Source: Aquimarina sp. MAR_2010_214 (GTDB lineage: Bacteria > Bacteroidota > Bacteroidia > Flavobacteriales > Flavobacteriaceae). From it: a stretch of DNA of 64,000 nucleotides. Of this stretch, positions 7,572-16,211 are shown piece after piece. Each line of letters opens with the position of its first letter. Position 1 is the first letter of the stretch. Under the pieces are notes generated by a model that worked only from the letters and a program-made list of their open reading frames with translations, was not told where the DNA came from and ran no database searches. The stretch is from positions 3,720,001 to 3,784,000 of the forward strand of contig NZ_PJMS01000001.1 in assembly GCF_002846555.1 (NCBI RefSeq). Reading direction: 5' to 3'. Made by a program: the position numbers and the translations under genes.

Positions 7572-10019
7572 TTATTTGCTTTTACCAATCCTTATGATAT
7601 CAGCAAAAATACCAGAAGCAGTAACTTCGGCTCCAGCCCCAGCTCCTTTAACAATGAGTGGTTGTTTAGGATATCTGTCTGTATAAAAAAGAACAATATT
7701 ATCACTTCCTTCCAGATTATAAAATGGATGGCCGACTGGTATATGCTGCAATCCAACTTTGGCATTTTCTGCTTCATATTGTGCTACATACTTCAATCGA
7801 CATTCATTTTTATTAGCCTCTGCAAGGATTTTTTTAAAATGTTCTTCATTTTGAGCTAGTGAATTAAAGAATTCATCCACACTTTTGGCCTCTAAGCTTT
7901 CCTGAGGAAGAAATGCTTCGTTCTCTATATTTTCTAGCTCCATAACTTTTTCACTTTCACGGGCTAGGATCAATATTTTTCTAGCCACATCAACCCCACT
8001 CAAATCGATCTTTGGATCTGGTTCTGTGTAGCCTTGTTGCTGAGCTTGTTTTACGATATCATGAAAAGTAACTTCTTCAGTATAATTATTAAACACAAAA
8101 TTAAGACTACCTGATAGTACAGCTTGTATTTTGTGAATATTATCTCCAGAAGCTATCAAATTGTTAAGTGTATCAATTATTGGTAATCCTGCTCCAACAT
8201 TGGTTTCATATAAAAATGGAGCATTAAATTTTCTGGAGAGATCTTGCAATTCTTCATAATTTGAATATTCATCGGCACATGCAATTTTATTACAAGTTAC
8301 AACTGCCATGCTCTCTGCCAGGTAATGTTTATAGATCTTAGCAATATTGGGATTTGCAGTATTGTCTACAAAGATAGAGTTACGTAGATTTGTTTCTTTT
8401 GCTTTGGTGAAAAATGATTTTGCATTGGCCTTTTTTCCTTGTGCAAGAATTTCTTGCCATGAGTTGAGGTCAATTCCATTTTCATTAAAGATCATTTTTT
8501 TGGAATTTGATATTCCGGCCACACGAATTTTTAAATGTAATTTATTCTTAAGGTATTTATCTTGTTGTTGGAGTTGTTCTAGTAGTTTACTACCTACGTT
8601 TCCTACACCAGTTATAAATAGATTTAATTGTTTAGTCTTTACTTCAAAAAATCGTTCATGTAATATGTTTAAGGCTTTTTTAATGTCTTTTTTGGCTATT
8701 ACAACAGAAATATTCTTTTCTGAAGCACCTTGCGCGATAGCTCTAATATTTACATTGTTTTTACCTAGCGTACTAAACATTTTTCCGCTTAATCCTTGAT
8801 GATGATACATATTATCACCAACCAATGCTATGATAGCGACATCATTTTCTATTTTTACAGGATCTAGTTTATGTTTAGAGATCTCAAATTCAAATGTGGT
8901 ATCCAAAATCGCTTTGGCTTTCTCTGCTTCTGAAGCTTCGACAGCAAGGCATATAGAATGCTCAGACGAAGCTTGAGTAATAAGGATGACATTTATATTT
9001 TCTAAAAACAAAGCTTCAAATAGTCGTTTAGAAAATCCAGGGATACCAACCATGCCACTTCCTTCTAGAGAAATAATCGCGATACTATCAATATGACTAA
9101 TCCCGGTTACAGGTTTTTTTCTTTCCTCTACTTTTCGAGTAATAAGAGTTCCTTGATCCTTTGGTTTAAAAGTATTTTTAATAACTATCGGTATATTCTT
9201 TTCTAATACAGGATGTATAGTAGGAGGGTAGATTACTTTAGCTCCAAAATGAGAAAGTTCCATGGCTTCCTGATATGAAATATGATGTACAGGTTTAGCT
9301 TGTTTTACTAGTTTTGGGTTAGCGGTATATAGACCACTCACATCTGTCCAGATTTGCAATTCGTTAGCATCAATAGCTGCTGCCAGAATAGCTGCGGTAA
9401 AATCAGACCCACCTCTTCCTAGGGTAGTAGGTTCACCATTTTGTGTTCTTGCTACAAAACCAGGAAAAAGACTTACTTTATGTATACTGTTATTTGCAAA
9501 TTTTTTGATTCTCGCATTAGTTTCTTTATAATCAATTATGACTTTAGAATTAGTTGTTTTAACAATGAGCTCTCTAGAATCTTTTAAAACAATATCTAAA
9601 CCTTTTATTTTGGCTGCTTCGGTAATGATATATGAAGAAAGCATCTCTCCAAAACTTGCAATTACAGCAGCTGTTTTAAGGGATAACTCACTTAATAAAT
9701 ATACTCCTTCACATAATGATTCAAGGGTGTTAAGTTCAGCTTTGACCTTACTAAGTATGGCACTTTGAGACAGTACAGGAATAAGAGTTTTAACAGCTTC
9801 AAAATGTGTTTTTTCAATTTCTACCAGTGTGTTTTTATAGTTTTCATTATTAGCAGAAGCCTCTTCTCCAGCTTGTAGCAGTAAATCGGTAATTCCGCCC
9901 ATTGCAGAAACTACAACATATAAAGATTGTTTTTGAGATTGTTGTTTAATGATTTCTATTACACTTTCTATGGCCGATGCATTAGCGACAGAAGAACCTC
10001 CAAATTTTAGAACGTTCAT
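7572..10019 (-). CDS. thrA: Bifunctional aspartate kinase / homoserine dehydrogenase
   Basis: The 815-residue fusion carries out the first and third steps from aspartate to homoserine. The N-terminal kinase starts with LKFGGSSVAN and has the TLGRGGSDFTA motif. Two ACT-type regulatory segments follow (about residues 315-455, for example GVPGFSKRLFEAL-like text at GIPGFSKRLFEALF), which in relatives sense threonine. The homoserine dehydrogenase part starts near residue 465 with the NAD(P)-binding FITGVGNVGSKL, and contains NKIACAD and a YTEPDPKIDLSGVDVARK catalytic segment. It is the first structural gene of the operon and follows the leader peptide at 10117-10230. The length is normal for ThrA. 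Confidence 0.96.
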   Translation of the reverse strand: MNVLKFGGSSVANASAIESVIEIIKQQSQKQSLYVVVSAMGGITDLLLQAGEEASANNENYKNTLVEIEKTHFEAVKTLIPVLSQSAILSKVKAELNTLESLCEGVYLLSELSLKTAAVIASFGEMLSSYIITEAAKIKGLDIVLKDSRELIVKTTNSKVIIDYKETNARIKKFANNSIHKVSLFPGFVARTQNGEPTTLGRGGSDFTAAILAAAIDANELQIWTDVSGLYTANPKLVKQAKPVHHISYQEAMELSHFGAKVIYPPTIHPVLEKNIPIVIKNTFKPKDQGTLITRKVEERKKPVTGISHIDSIAIISLEGSGMVGIPGFSKRLFEALFLENINVILITQASSEHSICLAVEASEAEKAKAILDTTFEFEISKHKLDPVKIENDVAIIALVGDNMYHHQGLSGKMFSTLGKNNVNIRAIAQGASEKNISVVIAKKDIKKALNILHERFFEVKTKQLNLFITGVGNVGSKLLEQLQQQDKYLKNKLHLKIRVAGISNSKKMIFNENGIDLNSWQEILAQGKKANAKSFFTKAKETNLRNSIFVDNTANPNIAKIYKHYLAESMAVVTCNKIACADEYSNYEELQDLSRKFNAPFLYETNVGAGLPIIDTLNNLIASGDNIHKIQAVLSGSLNFVFNNYTEEVTFHDIVKQAQQQGYTEPDPKIDLSGVDVARKILILARESEKVMELENIENEAFLPQESLEAKSVDEFFNSLAQNEEHFKKILAEANKNECRLKYVAQYEAENAKVGLQHIPVGHPFYNLEGSDNIVLFYTDRYPKQPLIVKGAGAGAEVTASGIFADIIRIGKSK

Positions 10020-10066
10020 GATATATTATATTTTTTAAGTTGAAATAATTTATAAAAGTTTTGTTG

Positions 10067-10088
10067 GTAATTCTTTTGTCAGAATTAC
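10067..10088 (-). promoter_or_regulatory. Hairpin between the thr leader peptide and thrA
   Basis: On the minus strand GTAATTCT and AGAATTAC (8 perfect pairs, 6-base loop) form a hairpin 29 bases after the leader stop codon and about 48 bases before the thrA start. It is in the right place for an attenuator. It lacks a clean T run, so it is either a weak terminator or part of a larger alternative fold. Confidence 0.4.
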
Positions 10089-10116
10089 GTATGTGCAGTG
10101 ATATTATATAAATGAA

Positions 10117-10230
10117 CTAACCCCTAAGGGTAATAATAGTAATAGTACCTGTAGTAATAGAAGAAGCCTCAGAAACAATAATTGTTCCTAAGGTAATTAA
10201 TAAAGCCAATAAGAAAATGGTACTAAACAT
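10117..10230 (-). CDS. thrL: Threonine/isoleucine-rich leader peptide of the thr operon
   Basis: A 37-codon frame on the minus strand starts at ATG 10228-10230 and ends with TAG at 10117. Its second half reads SSITTGTITIITLRG: 8 Thr and 8 Ile in 37 residues, the same style as the E. coli ThrL peptide, which also mixes Thr and Ile codons. It lies about 97 bases upstream of thrA in the same direction, and a TAnnTTTG promoter element lies 24 bases before its ATG. The likely role is attenuation: ribosomes stall at Thr or Ile codons when the charged tRNA is scarce and let transcription continue into thrA. Assignment is by composition and position, because such leaders have little sequence conservation. 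Confidence 0.78.
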   Translation of the reverse strand: MFSTIFLLALLITLGTIIVSEASSITTGTITIITLRG

Positions 10231-10253
10231 TTGTTTGCTTTACTTTGCGAGTT

Positions 10254-10261
10254 CAAATGTA
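10254..10261 (-). promoter_or_regulatory. -7 promoter element (TACATTTG) of the thr operon
   Basis: On the minus strand TACATTTG matches the Bacteroidetes -7 consensus TAnnTTTG exactly. It would start transcription near 10248, giving a leader of about 18 bases before the thrL start codon. I do not see a clear -33 TTTG. Confidence 0.6.
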
Positions 10262-10487
10262 TAATTTTTTAATTTTAAAGAAAATTAAATTAACAGCATC
10301 CTTAAATTTTTGTTAATTCAATAATTAAAGACTTGTTTCATTATGTAATTCCTAAAAAATAAAAGAAACTGGCGTAATTAATTTTTTTTAACTTCTTTGA
10401 GGAAAGGTTATTTGGCTTATTGAAAATTCTTTATAGAGCTTCTATAATAATGTAAACAAGTAGAATAAATTTAATAAATATAGATAG

Positions 10488-12023
10488 ATGAAAATATTTT
10501 CTGCACAACAAATGCGTATGGCGGATGAAGCTACAATGGTATCGGCTAAAATCACATCGTTAGAATTGATGGAACGTGCTGCGACACAAATTTTTAATTT
10601 GATCCATAGCAGATTACAAGGGTCTCCAATTATGATCCACGTTTTTTGCGGTATTGGCAATAATGGAGGAGACGGACTAGTAGTTTCTAGGTTATTGTTA
10701 GAACATGGGTATAATGTAAAAACATACATCGTAAATTTTAGTGATAATAGATCAAAGGAATTTCTATCTAACTATGATCGATTAAAAGAAATTGCTAAGG
10801 ATTGGCCTATGCAGCTTAAATGCAAAGAGGATTTTCCTCAACTCAAACGAGAGGATATGGTTATTGACGCAATTTTTGGTATTGGACTCAACAGACCATT
10901 GGTATCTTGGGTAGTTTCTTTAATCAAACACCTTAATACTTCCAGGTGTTTTATGTTTTCTATAGATATCCCATCTGGTTTATATTCTGATAAAGCACCA
11001 GATGATCCTGAAGGAGTAATTTTTGCTAATGTTACAGTTACATTTCAATTGCCTAAACTTGTTTTCTTTTTACCAGAAACCGGTATGTATACAGAAGATT
11101 TACAGGTGATTGATATTGGATTGGATCGCAATTTTTTAATGCAAACACCCGGTGTAGGTATCTTAATTAATAAAAATGAAGTGCTACCATTATATCGTCC
11201 AAGACATAAATATAGCCATAAAGGGACTTATGGGCATTGTGTAATAATAGGAGGGAGCTACGGTAAGATGGGAAGTGTGGTATTGGCAACTAAAGCAGCC
11301 TTAAGAACAGGAACAGGTTTGGTTACAGCATATATTCCAGAATGCGGGTATGAAGTACTTCAGACAAGTGTTCCAGAAGCGATGGTAATTGCAGATAGTG
11401 ATGATGAATTAGAGGAAATTACTCTGGATTTTAAACCTTCAGCCATAGGAATTGGAGTTGGACTTGGAACCGATGAAAAAACAATTAAGGCGTTTGGAGA
11501 GTTCTTAAAAGAAAATGAATCACCTCTTGTAATAGACGCTGATGGAATTAATATTCTGGCAAAAAAACCTGAATTTCTCGAGAAACTTCCTAAGAAAACT
11601 ATTTTAACACCTCACCCTAAGGAGTTAGAACGATTAATAGGAGAATGGAAAGATGATTATGATAAAATTAAAAAAACAAAAGCATTTTCAAAGCAGCACG
11701 ATTGTATTATTGTTGTTAAAGGGGCAAACTCCATAGCAGTACATGAAGACCAATTGTATGTGAATAATACAGGGAATCCCGGAATGGCTACAGCGGGAAG
11801 CGGTGATGTGCTTACAGGGATGATTACCAGTTTACTGTCTCAAGGGTATGACTCACTACATGCAGCTGTTTTTGGTGTTTATTTACATGGGAGTGCTGGG
11901 GATATAGCAATTCAAGAAACTAGTTTTGAAGGATTGATCGCAAGTGACATCATATCTCATATTGGTGCTGCTTTTATCGAACTATTTAAAACACCTACTA
12001 TTGAAGAACAACAAGAGAAATAG
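10488..12023 (+). CDS. nnr: Bifunctional NAD(P)H-hydrate epimerase / ADP-dependent dehydratase
   Basis: This 511-residue protein repairs damaged NADHX and NADPHX. The N-terminal YjeF epimerase domain (residues 1 to about 215) starts MKIFSAQQMRMADEATM and has the nucleotide loop GIGNNGGDGLVVSRLL. The C-terminal ribokinase-like dehydratase domain (about 225-500) has the GGSYGKMGSVVLATKAALRTG segment, LTPHPKELERL and the phosphate-binding NPGMATAGSGDVLTG. It is a single gene with its own start, divergent from the thr operon. Length and both motif sets are complete. Confidence 0.96.
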   Translation: MKIFSAQQMRMADEATMVSAKITSLELMERAATQIFNLIHSRLQGSPIMIHVFCGIGNNGGDGLVVSRLLLEHGYNVKTYIVNFSDNRSKEFLSNYDRLKEIAKDWPMQLKCKEDFPQLKREDMVIDAIFGIGLNRPLVSWVVSLIKHLNTSRCFMFSIDIPSGLYSDKAPDDPEGVIFANVTVTFQLPKLVFFLPETGMYTEDLQVIDIGLDRNFLMQTPGVGILINKNEVLPLYRPRHKYSHKGTYGHCVIIGGSYGKMGSVVLATKAALRTGTGLVTAYIPECGYEVLQTSVPEAMVIADSDDELEEITLDFKPSAIGIGVGLGTDEKTIKAFGEFLKENESPLVIDADGINILAKKPEFLEKLPKKTILTPHPKELERLIGEWKDDYDKIKKTKAFSKQHDCIIVVKGANSIAVHEDQLYVNNTGNPGMATAGSGDVLTGMITSLLSQGYDSLHAAVFGVYLHGSAGDIAIQETSFEGLIASDIISHIGAAFIELFKTPTIEEQQEK

Positions 12024-12104
12024 AGAATACATTTAGCATAGAAGAATACGTTTTTGTACACAATTTTGTACGTATTTTGGAGTTAATTTTATTGTAGCCT
12101 AATT

Positions 12105-12112
12105 TACATTTG
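12105..12112 (+). promoter_or_regulatory. -7 promoter element (TACATTTG) before the lipoprotein gene at 12133
   Basis: This is an exact TAnnTTTG match 20 bases before the ATG of the lipoprotein gene. A TTTG lies at 12076-12079, but the 25-base gap is longer than the usual 19 or so. Confidence 0.5.
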
Positions 12113-12132
12113 AAAGATAATTAAAAAGCAAA

Positions 12133-13014
12133 ATGATGACAAAAACAAAATTATTTATAGCTGCTTTACTTTTTGGAGTGCTATGCAATTCGTGTTCCAG
12201 TGATGATGGTCCGCCAGTTGCCACAATAGAATTAGAGACGATAGGGTTAAAACCCCTTGTAGGAGGAACTGCTTATCAAGGATGGATTATAGTTAACGGA
12301 CAAGCTGTTGGCACCGGAAAGTTTACTAACCCTACAGGGGTAGTTCGTTTAGAGGTGTTTGCATCTGATCTTGCAGATGCAACTGAATTTGTGCTAACTG
12401 TTGAGTCAGTAGGAGATATTGATAATGAGCCCTCAGATGCAAAAATTTTGAAAGGTAATTTTAATGGTAATTCTGCGCAGCTTACTTTTTCGCCAGTCGT
12501 CGCAGATCTTTCTAATACTACAGGTCAGTTTTTTTTAGCAACTCCTACAGATAATGTCGGAGGTACAGATAACGGTAATGATGAGTTTGGTGTATGGTTT
12601 ATGGATGGATCTAATGCCCCTGGTTTATCTCTTCCTGCTTTAGCTAGCGGATGGAAATATGAAGGTTGGGTAGATTTTGGAACTAAAATTTTATCTACCG
12701 GAACTTTTTCAGATGTTAGTGGTGTTGATGACGGAAACTTTTTTAAAGGATCTGGAGGTACTGTTCCTGAATTTCCAGGAGAAGATTTTCTTATCATACC
12801 TTCTCAAGTTCCTATCACCGGTATCACACTTCCTGCTACTGTAACCAGTAGAAAAGTATTTATTACAGTTGAGCCTTTTCAAGATGGTGATCCAGCTCCA
12901 TTTTTTATAGAACCGCTTAGTGCAGTTGCAGGAATTACAACTGGAGCAGGAAATCCTGTTACTATGCAATCTAATACCGTTGTTCCTTCAGGAATTGTAA
13001 AAAGACCAAATTAG
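12133..13014 (+). CDS. Lipoprotein with two repeated beta domains, anti-sigma-K-like
   Basis: The 293-residue protein has a lipoprotein signal peptide ending in CNSCSSDD. The mature part consists of two related halves: residues about 30-125 and about 150-275 share a GL-LP-LxxG-x-YxGW motif (GGTAYQGWIIVNG and ASGWKYEGWVDFG), then TGxF, and later an F-LTVE / FITVE strand with acidic and proline residues (FVLTVESVGD, VFITVEPFQD). The FxLTVEPxG pattern recalls the C-terminal domain of anti-sigma-K factors, but no transmembrane anchor or sigma partner is present here. It is probably an extracytoplasmic protein of unknown role. The start may be the first or second of two adjacent ATG codons. Confidence 0.7.
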   Translation: MMTKTKLFIAALLFGVLCNSCSSDDGPPVATIELETIGLKPLVGGTAYQGWIIVNGQAVGTGKFTNPTGVVRLEVFASDLADATEFVLTVESVGDIDNEPSDAKILKGNFNGNSAQLTFSPVVADLSNTTGQFFLATPTDNVGGTDNGNDEFGVWFMDGSNAPGLSLPALASGWKYEGWVDFGTKILSTGTFSDVSGVDDGNFFKGSGGTVPEFPGEDFLIIPSQVPITGITLPATVTSRKVFITVEPFQDGDPAPFFIEPLSAVAGITTGAGNPVTMQSNTVVPSGIVKRPN

Positions 13015-13039
13015 TATTTTTAAATAGATATGGTATTAT

Positions 13040-13080
13040 AAAAGGCTCTCTGATAGATTTATATTTTCAGAGAGCCTTTT
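13040..13080. terminator. Bidirectional terminator between the lipoprotein gene and xerD
   Basis: Perfect 14-bp arms (13040-13053 and 13067-13080, AAAAGGCTCTCTGA) enclose a 13-base loop, with A and T runs at the ends. It separates two convergent genes. Confidence 0.9.
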
Positions 13081-13114
13081 ATATTGTTATAATTCTAAAA
13101 AACAAGTTGTATAA

Positions 13115-14011
13115 TTATCTCCTTGGGTGAAAACTATGTATAACCTCGCTTAAATGACTTCGGTCTATATGCATATATATTTCTGTGGTGGTAATACTTT
13201 CATGACCTAGCATTAATTGAATAGCTCTTAAATCGGCACCATTTTCCAGAAGATGAGTAGCAAAAGAATGTCTAAAAGTGTGCGGGCTAACCTGTTTATG
13301 AATTCCGGCTTTTTCTACCAATCGTTTTATGATCGTAAAAATCATTGCTCGGGTAAGTTGTCTGCCTCTTCTGTTTAAAAACAAGGTATCTTCGTATCCT
13401 TTTTTAATATCAATATGATTACGTATTTCGGTAGTGTAAATATCAATATATTTTTGAGTAGTTTCTCCTATAGGCACAAAACGTTGTTTATCACCTTTTC
13501 CAGTAACACTAATGTATCCTTCGTCAAAAAAAAGACTGGATTTTTTTAAAGTTATGAGCTCACTTACTCTTAAACCGCATCCGTAAAGAGTTTCAATAAT
13601 TGCCCGATTACGTTCTCCTTCTGGTTTTCCAAGATCGATTTGGGCAATAATGAGATCTATTTCTTCTACAGATAATGTATCGGGTAATTTTCTTCCTATT
13701 TTTGGAGATTCTATGAGTTCCATAGGATTAGATTCTCTATAATCTTCGAATACAAGGTAGTTAAAGAAACTTTTTAATCCAGAAATAATTCTTGATTGCG
13801 AACGGGGATTAACCAGTTTTGCTATTTCAAAAATAAACTGCTGAAGTATTTCTTTTTCAATAGAAAGAGGGGTAGTTACTATATTTTGATGTTCCAGAAA
13901 TTTTAATAACCGCTGGATATCAAGGGTATAATTAACAATAGAATTTTCAGATAATCCTCTTTCGATTTTTAGGTAATGTCTGTAGTCTTTTATAGCGTGG
14001 CTCCATTTCAT
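13115..14011 (-). CDS. xerD: Site-specific tyrosine recombinase, XerC/XerD type
   Basis: The 298-residue protein has the two-domain build of Xer recombinases, which resolve chromosome dimers at dif with FtsK. The N-terminal SAM-like domain covers residues 1-90 (RGLSENSIVNYTLDI). The catalytic domain has every active-site residue: Arg in GCGLRVSEL (about 148), Lys in TGKGDKQR, His and Arg in SPHTFRHSFATH (about 244 and 247), His in MLGHES, and Tyr in TTEIYMHID (about 279). Length and the absence of nearby phage genes point to a household Xer enzyme and not an integron or phage integrase. XerC and XerD cannot be told apart with confidence here. Confidence 0.9.
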   Translation of the reverse strand: MKWSHAIKDYRHYLKIERGLSENSIVNYTLDIQRLLKFLEHQNIVTTPLSIEKEILQQFIFEIAKLVNPRSQSRIISGLKSFFNYLVFEDYRESNPMELIESPKIGRKLPDTLSVEEIDLIIAQIDLGKPEGERNRAIIETLYGCGLRVSELITLKKSSLFFDEGYISVTGKGDKQRFVPIGETTQKYIDIYTTEIRNHIDIKKGYEDTLFLNRRGRQLTRAMIFTIIKRLVEKAGIHKQVSPHTFRHSFATHLLENGADLRAIQLMLGHESITTTEIYMHIDRSHLSEVIHSFHPRR

Positions 14012-14254
14012 TACTACTAAGATATGATATAAAAGAAAACCATACCAATTTACTTTGAGACGGTTTTAAAATAATACATCAATGTTTTAAGTATATCAAA
14101 AATTCTACATTCGTTAACACTATTTTTTATGAATGATTATTTTGATTGTACTTTTTTGATTCAATAATGAGTTTGTTTTCAATGTATTGGTTATTTCAGT
14201 ATTAAGAAAACTTAAAATAGCATTATTTGCTCCTAATTATGTCAGTAAAAAAGA

Positions 14255-14262
14255 TACTTTTG
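14255..14262 (+). promoter_or_regulatory. -7 promoter element (TACTTTTG) of the first beta-barrel gene
   Basis: This is an exact TAnnTTTG match 25 bases before the ATG at 14288. The same eight bases precede the paralogue at 15008. A TTTG at 14226-14229 is 25 bases upstream, so the -33 element is uncertain. Confidence 0.55.
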
Positions 14263-14287
14263 TCGGAAAATTTAAAAGTCAATCATT

Positions 14288-14887
14288 ATGAGGAAATTAT
14301 TATTTGTAGTAATCGCTACTTTTAGTTTGGGAGTTACTGCACAAGAAGAGAACATTAGATTTGGTGCAAAAGCTGGTTTAAACATTGCCAATATTGCTGG
14401 AGATGCAGTAAATGGTATTAGCAGTAGAACAGGCTTTCATTTAGGAGCAGTTGTAGAGATACCAATTTCTGAGAAGTTTGCTTTTCAACCAGAAGTATTA
14501 TACTCTGCACAGGGATATACAATGGATGAAACCGTTTTTGGGATTAGAATAGAAGGTACTACAAAATTAGATTATATCAATATCCCATTGATAGCCAAAT
14601 ATTATGTTGTTAAGGGGTTAAGTATTCAAGCAGGGCCACAAGTTGGTTTTTTAGTTTCTGCAAAAGGAGAGGTTAAAACTGCTGGTATCGAACGAGAGGA
14701 GGATATTGATGATTTTTATAAAAGTGTTGATTTAGGTTTAGGTTTTGGTGCCGGATATCAGTTAGATATGGGACTTTTCTTTGATGCACGTTATAATTTA
14801 GGGTTATCAGATATTAACGATGTTGATGGAGATGATGATAAAAATCAAAATGCTGTGATCCAGTTTTCAGTAGGATATAAGTTTTAA
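14288..14887 (+). CDS. Outer membrane beta-barrel protein (PorT/OMP_b-brl_2-like)
   Basis: A 199-residue protein with a signal peptide (to about residue 18, VTAQ) and a barrel pattern of alternating strands. It has family-like text: FGAKAGLNIANI, FHLGAVVEIPISEKFAFQPEVLYSAQG (split over two strands), LDYINIPLIAKYYV, and a C-terminal FSVGYKF that ends in Phe. This is the small barrel family PF13568 that is very common in Bacteroidetes. Its function is not known from sequence. The next gene is a paralogue in the same direction with its own promoter, so this is a tandem duplication. Confidence 0.85.
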   Translation: MRKLLFVVIATFSLGVTAQEENIRFGAKAGLNIANIAGDAVNGISSRTGFHLGAVVEIPISEKFAFQPEVLYSAQGYTMDETVFGIRIEGTTKLDYINIPLIAKYYVVKGLSIQAGPQVGFLVSAKGEVKTAGIEREEDIDDFYKSVDLGLGFGAGYQLDMGLFFDARYNLGLSDINDVDGDDDKNQNAVIQFSVGYKF

Positions 14888-14915
14888 AAAACGATACGTA
14901 TCAATAATATTTAAG

Positions 14916-14945
14916 AGCATCTCAAAATATTGAGATGCTTTTTTC
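14916..14945 (+). terminator. Rho-independent terminator of the first beta-barrel gene
   Basis: Arms AGCATCTCAA (14916-14925) and TTGAGATGCT (14930-14939) are followed by a T run. It lies about 30 bases after the stop codon. Confidence 0.85.
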
Positions 14946-14978
14946 GTTTACAGATTCAGGTTTTTTAAAAAATAAAAC

Positions 14979-14986
14979 TACTTTTG
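14979..14986 (+). promoter_or_regulatory. -7 promoter element (TACTTTTG) of the second beta-barrel gene
   Basis: This is the same exact TAnnTTTG match as at 14255, 22 bases before the ATG at 15008. It contains an in-frame TTG at 14984, which therefore should not be the translation start. Confidence 0.6.
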
Positions 14987-15007
14987 AGTAGTAATAGTGT
15001 TTTATAT

Positions 15008-15640
15008 ATGGTAAAGAATTTTTTATACACAGTTTCGATCCTTTTGATAATGACCACTTCTCTGTATGCCCAAGATGAAAGTGAAACATTATACACTCGT
15101 GCGGGATTTAAAGCAGGACTTAATTATACAAATGTAATTGGAGATATAGAGGATACCGATGCAAGAGTTCGTATGCATTTAGGGGCAGTAATAGAGTTTC
15201 CAGTATCTCAACGTTTTTTTATACAAACCGAGGTATTGTATTCTGCACAAGGATATAAAGTTGATGTTAATGGAGAAGAGAATAAGATAAGTTTGAACTA
15301 TTTGACTCTTCCTATTATTGCAAAATTTTATTTTACAAATAAGTTTAGTCTGGAAATAGGACCACAATTTGCTTTGTTGGCCAATGCTACAGAATCTAAA
15401 GGAGATACTCCCGATGAATTCTTTGATTCTTTCAATAATTTTGATTTTAGCGGAGGATTTGGAGCTGGATATAAGACAGAAAGCGGTTTGTTTTTTCAAT
15501 TTCGATATAATCTTGGCTTAACAAATATTAACGATATTGATACATTAGATGTTGATTTTAAACATTCTGTAGCGCAATTATCAGTTGGGTATTTGTTTAG
15601 GACTAAGAATAATCGAAGACAGAATTCTAATAACGAGTAA
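15008..15640 (+). CDS. Outer membrane beta-barrel protein, paralogue of 14288-14887
   Basis: I start the protein at ATG 15008 because it gives a clean signal peptide (MVKNFLYTVSILLIMTTSLY, then AQ) and because the upstream TTG lies inside the promoter element. The 210-residue product repeats the pattern of its neighbour: AGFKAGLNYTNVIGD, RMHLGAVIEFPVSQRFFIQ, TEVLYSAQGYKV, LNYLTLPIIAKFYF, and FSGGFGAGYKTESGLFFQFR. Unlike its neighbour it ends in a short basic tail (RTKNNRRQNSNNE) after the last strand. Location is the outer membrane; the role is unknown. Confidence 0.85.
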   Translation: MVKNFLYTVSILLIMTTSLYAQDESETLYTRAGFKAGLNYTNVIGDIEDTDARVRMHLGAVIEFPVSQRFFIQTEVLYSAQGYKVDVNGEENKISLNYLTLPIIAKFYFTNKFSLEIGPQFALLANATESKGDTPDEFFDSFNNFDFSGGFGAGYKTESGLFFQFRYNLGLTNINDIDTLDVDFKHSVAQLSVGYLFRTKNNRRQNSNNE

Positions 15641-15699
15641 TAAGGATGTTATAGGGTTGATTACCAGTTAATCAATTAACTACTAAAAATAATAAGTAC

Positions 15700-16122
15700 G
15701 TGAAATTACTAATCATAAATGGCCCAAATTTAAATCTCCTCGGAAAAAGAGAGCCTGAAGTATATGGAAATCAAACTTTTGATGCATTTTTTGCTCAATT
15801 ACAATCTGATTTTCCTGCATTAGAGTTATCATATTATCAATCTAATATAGAAGGGGAATTGATTACTAAACTACAGGAGGCTGATGATCAGTGTGATGGG
15901 GTTATCCTTAATGCAGGAGCTTATACACATACTTCTATTGGTATTGGGGATGCTATAAAGGCAATATCAATCCCTGTTGTAGAAGTTCATATATCAAATA
16001 CTTTTAGTAGAGAAGAATTTAGACATCAATCTTATATATCGCCTAATGCCAAAGGTGTTATCCTAGGTTTTGGTTTGCAAAGCTATATTTTGGCAATACA
16101 AAGTTTTTTACAAAATGATTAA
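15700..16122 (+). CDS. aroQ: Type II 3-dehydroquinate dehydratase
   Basis: The enzyme removes water from 3-dehydroquinate in the shikimate pathway. The 140-residue protein has the usual length and all family marks: INGPNLNLLGKREPEVYG at the start, with the catalytic Tyr inside it, the QSNIEGELI segment, NAGAYTHTSIGIGDA and EVHISNTFSREEFRHQSY. Translation starts at GTG (15700), since this is the only start that gives the conserved MKLLIINGPN beginning. It stands alone on the plus strand and is convergent with lpdA. Confidence 0.96.
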   Translation: MKLLIINGPNLNLLGKREPEVYGNQTFDAFFAQLQSDFPALELSYYQSNIEGELITKLQEADDQCDGVILNAGAYTHTSIGIGDAIKAISIPVVEVHISNTFSREEFRHQSYISPNAKGVILGFGLQSYILAIQSFLQND

Positions 16123-16158
16123 TACAGAATATCAATTTTTAATTTAAATTGTTGATAT

Positions 16159-16197
16159 AAAAACGCCTTACTATTTTATGTAGTAAGGCGTTTTTTA
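16159..16197. terminator. Bidirectional terminator between aroQ and lpdA
   Basis: Arms AAAACGCCTTACTA (from 16160) and TAGTAAGGCGTTTT (from 16181) pair perfectly, with A and T runs outside. It serves both convergent genes. Confidence 0.9.
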
Positions 16198-16211
16198 ATA
16201 TGTATGTTGTA

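Noticed and set aside
8347..8799. 150-residue open frame opposite thrA
   Set aside because: It is antisense to a well-supported enzyme and its text has no domain; thrA motifs explain this region.
14984..15007. TTG start for the second beta-barrel protein
   Set aside because: The TTG is part of the TACTTTTG promoter element, and the ATG at 15008 gives a proper signal peptide.
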